A stretch of 64,000 bases of DNA from Deltaproteobacteria bacterium. Lineage in GTDB: Bacteria; Myxococcota; Kuafuiibacteriia; Kuafuiibacteriales; Kuafuiibacteriaceae. This document shows positions 62,135 through 64,000 of the stretch, one piece after another. Position 1 is the first letter of the stretch. Every line of letters begins with the position of its first letter. A model generated the notes under the pieces. The model was not told the origin of the DNA and searched no databases. It saw only the letters and a list, made by a program, of their open reading frames with translations. A program made the position numbers and the translations under genes. The stretch covers positions 3,534,001-3,598,000 of the forward strand of contig JADJPE010000005.1 in NCBI GenBank assembly GCA_016713425.1. Reading direction: 5' to 3'.

Positions 62135-63328
62135 TTAGGTGCGCGTTCCGGGCGCTCGTTTCGCCCGAGCATAGACGCGCGGGAAGACATCGAGGAGATG
62201 CTCGATATCTTCGCTGCTTGTTGCCCAGCCAAGCGAGAATCGGATTGCGCCCAGTGCTTGCGAAGCGGGAACCTGCATCGCGAGGAGGACGTGCGAGGGC
62301 TCGAGGCTTCCGCTCGAACACGCGCTCCCGCTCGAGGCCGCTACGCCTTCGAGATCGAGCGCCTGAAGGAGCGTGTCGCCCTCGATATGCTTGAAGACCA
62401 GCGTGCACGTATTGAAGACGCGCGGTGCACCGGCGCCGATGATCTCGACGTCGCCCGGGGATTGCGCCTGCGCCACCAGAGTTGCCTCCAGGCGATCGCG
62501 AAGGGGTGTTAGGCGTTCCCGTTCGCTTTCGCGCGCGCGCTCGCTGGCGGTGAGCGCCGCCGCAAGGCTGACTGCGCCGACGACGTTTTCCGTGCCCGCT
62601 CGGTGCGTGCGCTCCTGCGGGCCGCCGAGGTTCTGGGCGAGGAGGGGAATGTCGCTTCTTGCGATCAGAGCGCCCGCACCTTTGAGTCCGCCCAGCTTGT
62701 GCGCGGATATGCTGATGAGGTCGGCCGCAAGCGGCGGAACGATCCGACCGACGCTTTGCACGGCGTCGACGTGTACGAGCGCACCGTGTTCGTGGGCGAG
62801 ACGAATGACCGCATCGATCGGCGAGATGATCCCCGTTTCGTTGTTCACGTGCGCCACGGAGACCAGAGTGGTTGGCGTCTTGAGGGCTTGCTCAAGCACG
62901 TCGAGCGCGATTGCGCCGTTGTGGTCGACGGGCACGCGTACGACATCCACGCCAAGGCCGGCGAGACGGTCAGCGACCGCGAGAACCGACGGATGCTCGA
63001 CGGCTGACACTACGAGTCGACGATTCGCATCCCGCGGGTGGTGCGTCACCCCCGTGAGCGCGAGGTTGTTCGCCTCGGTCGCGCCGCTGGTGAAGATGAT
63101 CTCCGATGCCTTCCGGCCGAAGAACCCAGCGACGGTTCCGCGTGCGTCCTCCAGAACGCGGCGCGCCGCTTGTCCGGCCCAGTGAATGGACGATGGGTTT
63201 CCGAAGTGGGTGTCGAGCCCTTCAACGAGAAGAGGGCGAATCGCGTCAAGCGCTTCTCGTCGGAGCGGCGAGGTCGCGTTGTAGTCGAGATAGGCGCGGC
63301 GGTTCGGACGGGACTCTGAAAGCGTCAT
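62135..63328 (-). CDS. Cysteine desulfurase (NifS/IscS-like)
   Basis: This PLP enzyme removes sulfur from cysteine to a persulfide for Fe-S clusters or thio-modification. The 397-residue protein starts YLDYNATSPLRREALDAI. The PLP Schiff-base Lys211 is in SISAHKLGG, and the sulfur-carrying Cys337 is in SSGSACSSG, in the long-loop position of group I (NifS/IscS) enzymes. RAGTENVVGAV is a further family motif. The ATG overlaps the stop of the upstream DHH gene by 4 nt. Which pathway it serves is not shown. Confidence 0.93.
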   Translation of the reverse strand: MTLSESRPNRRAYLDYNATSPLRREALDAIRPLLVEGLDTHFGNPSSIHWAGQAARRVLEDARGTVAGFFGRKASEIIFTSGATEANNLALTGVTHHPRDANRRLVVSAVEHPSVLAVADRLAGLGVDVVRVPVDHNGAIALDVLEQALKTPTTLVSVAHVNNETGIISPIDAVIRLAHEHGALVHVDAVQSVGRIVPPLAADLISISAHKLGGLKGAGALIARSDIPLLAQNLGGPQERTHRAGTENVVGAVSLAAALTASERARESERERLTPLRDRLEATLVAQAQSPGDVEIIGAGAPRVFNTCTLVFKHIEGDTLLQALDLEGVAASSGSACSSGSLEPSHVLLAMQVPASQALGAIRFSLGWATSSEDIEHLLDVFPRVYARAKRAPGTRT

Positions 63329-64000
63329 TTTGCGGTGGATGGCCGTGGCTCGCCCCGTGGCTCGCTCTTTGCGCGGCGGCGAGCCACTCGATCCTTGGCT
63401 GGGGCGTCTCCACCATCGGTGGACGGTTCTTGGTTGACGCCGGACTGTCGATCGTCTCCCGACGATCGTTTGGTCGTCGAGACCGAGCCTTCGCTGCTGC
63501 CGTTTGCGCGCGTGCTCCGCGTACTCTCGCGGGCACGGTCATCCGCGCCACTCGCGTCTGTGTCGCGTCCGTCGCTCGTGTTGCTGTTGCTGCTGCCGCT
63601 GTTGCTGCTGCCGCTGTTGCCGCTGCCGCTGTTGCTGCTGCCGCTCGCGTTCGCAGTGCCGCTGCTGCTTCCCTTGCGCGTCTTCGACGTCGCGCGCGTT
63701 TCGCCGGGCACAGCATCACCCATGGCTTCGCGCAGCGAGATGATTCGCGTGAAGCGCCGTGGGTCTTGGCCGAAGGCCTCCAGGATTGCTTGGACGATCG
63801 TTCGTCTCAGATCGGCCTTTGTTCGCTGGGATCGTCCCTCGACCGGGACTCGTGCGCCCGCCATTGGGCCGTGACCACCGGCAGTACCGAGGGTCTTTGC
63901 CCCGCAGCAGACGATGCTGTGAAGGATTCGACCGGCGTTCTTGTTTCGCGAACGTGTTCGCAGGGAGAGAAAGAGTGCGTCTTCGTACCAGCCGAGCGAC
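63325..64000 (-). CDS. DHH-family phosphoesterase, C-terminal part (partial)
   Basis: The frame is open from the right edge to the stop at 63325, so the N-terminal catalytic DHH domain is outside the window. The visible part has a DHHA1-type substrate-binding end (ALFLSLRTRSRNKNAGRIL, then GTAGGHGPMAGARVPVEG), the Gly-Gly-His loop of nanoRNase/RecJ-like phosphoesterases. A helix ADLRRTIVQAILEAFG follows. The last about 100 residues are a Ser/Gly/Asn and then Arg/Ser/Thr-rich disordered tail. It overlaps the desulfurase start by 4 nt, so the two are co-translated. The precise substrate (oligoribonucleotides or pAp) cannot be judged. Confidence 0.8.
   Translation of the reverse strand, partial: SLGWYEDALFLSLRTRSRNKNAGRILHSIVCCGAKTLGTAGGHGPMAGARVPVEGRSQRTKADLRRTIVQAILEAFGQDPRRFTRIISLREAMGDAVPGETRATSKTRKGSSSGTANASGSSNSGSGNSGSSNSGSSNSNTSDGRDTDASGADDRARESTRSTRANGSSEGSVSTTKRSSGDDRQSGVNQEPSTDGGDAPAKDRVARRRAKSEPRGEPRPSTAK

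Noticed and set aside
63335..63874. 179-codon plus-strand Leu-rich frame resembling membrane segments
   Set aside because: The Leu runs arise from the complement of the Ser/Gly/Asn tail of the DHH protein, whose frame has the GGH motif and stays open to the edge.

Overview
The window is high-GC, gene-dense DNA from a didermic (Gram-negative type) bacterium. Several features point to Myxococcota or a related deltaproteobacterial lineage: large lipoproteins with Myxococcus-type cysteine-rich repeats and PPC-like domains, a vWA lipoprotein, a PATAN/DUF4388 protein, an FHA-linked sigma-54 activator, many GTG/TTG starts, and an unusual number of proteins with in-frame 15-21 bp tandem repeats. That placement is an inference. 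I found no tRNA, rRNA, CRISPR array, intact insertion sequence or prophage, so this looks like chromosomal core plus lineage-specific envelope and signalling genes.

Layout. 1-3.9 kb: a giant Ig-like/cysteine-rich lipoprotein running off the left edge. 4-15 kb: housekeeping enzymes, namely a 5'-3' exonuclease, a nifJ/DHOD-like pair, YjbQ, a GloB-like hydrolase, RNase H, a GspE-N-like helical repeat protein and glycyl-tRNA synthetase. 14.6-23.5 kb: a repeat lipoprotein, a MATE exporter, PheA, a small conserved protein, a divergent rhomboid, an LptE-like lipoprotein, an SPFH-SHOCT protein and two hypotheticals. 23.7-31.4 kb: a PATAN protein, an SDR lacking the catalytic Tyr, Ffh, Ddl, a zinc-ribbon protein and an FHA sigma-54 activator. 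31.5-33.8 kb: a three-gene bufferin-type RiPP operon (Cys-rich precursor, MNIO/DUF692 enzyme, DUF2063 partner). 33.8-44.3 kb: QueG, a lipase-like hydrolase overlapping mutS, a zinc-ribbon protein, a response regulator with a histone-H1-like tail, a repeat-bearing amidase and two tandem Fis-type regulators. 44.4-53 kb: a vWA lipoprotein, SerS, and a small membrane protein followed by a sodium/solute-symporter-PAS-GGDEF-EAL fusion and a coiled-coil/repeat protein. 53-58 kb: a DUF2231 membrane protein divergent from a membrane-tethered LuxR-type regulator, then a MacB/DevBCA-like ABC exporter operon and a frameshifted gene remnant. 58.9-64 kb: a pentapeptide-repeat/RCC1 lipoprotein and a DHH phosphoesterase-cysteine desulfurase gene pair cut by the right edge.

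How the parts work together. The most notable compact system is the bufferin operon: an exported precursor with four Cys-rich repeats is expected to be modified by the MNIO enzyme and its partner, giving a probable copper-handling peptide. The symporter fused to cyclic-di-GMP synthesis and hydrolysis domains, with a small membrane protein just upstream, looks like a nutrient-sensing input to c-di-GMP. The surface-directed lipoproteins carry expandable repeats, which may vary between strains.
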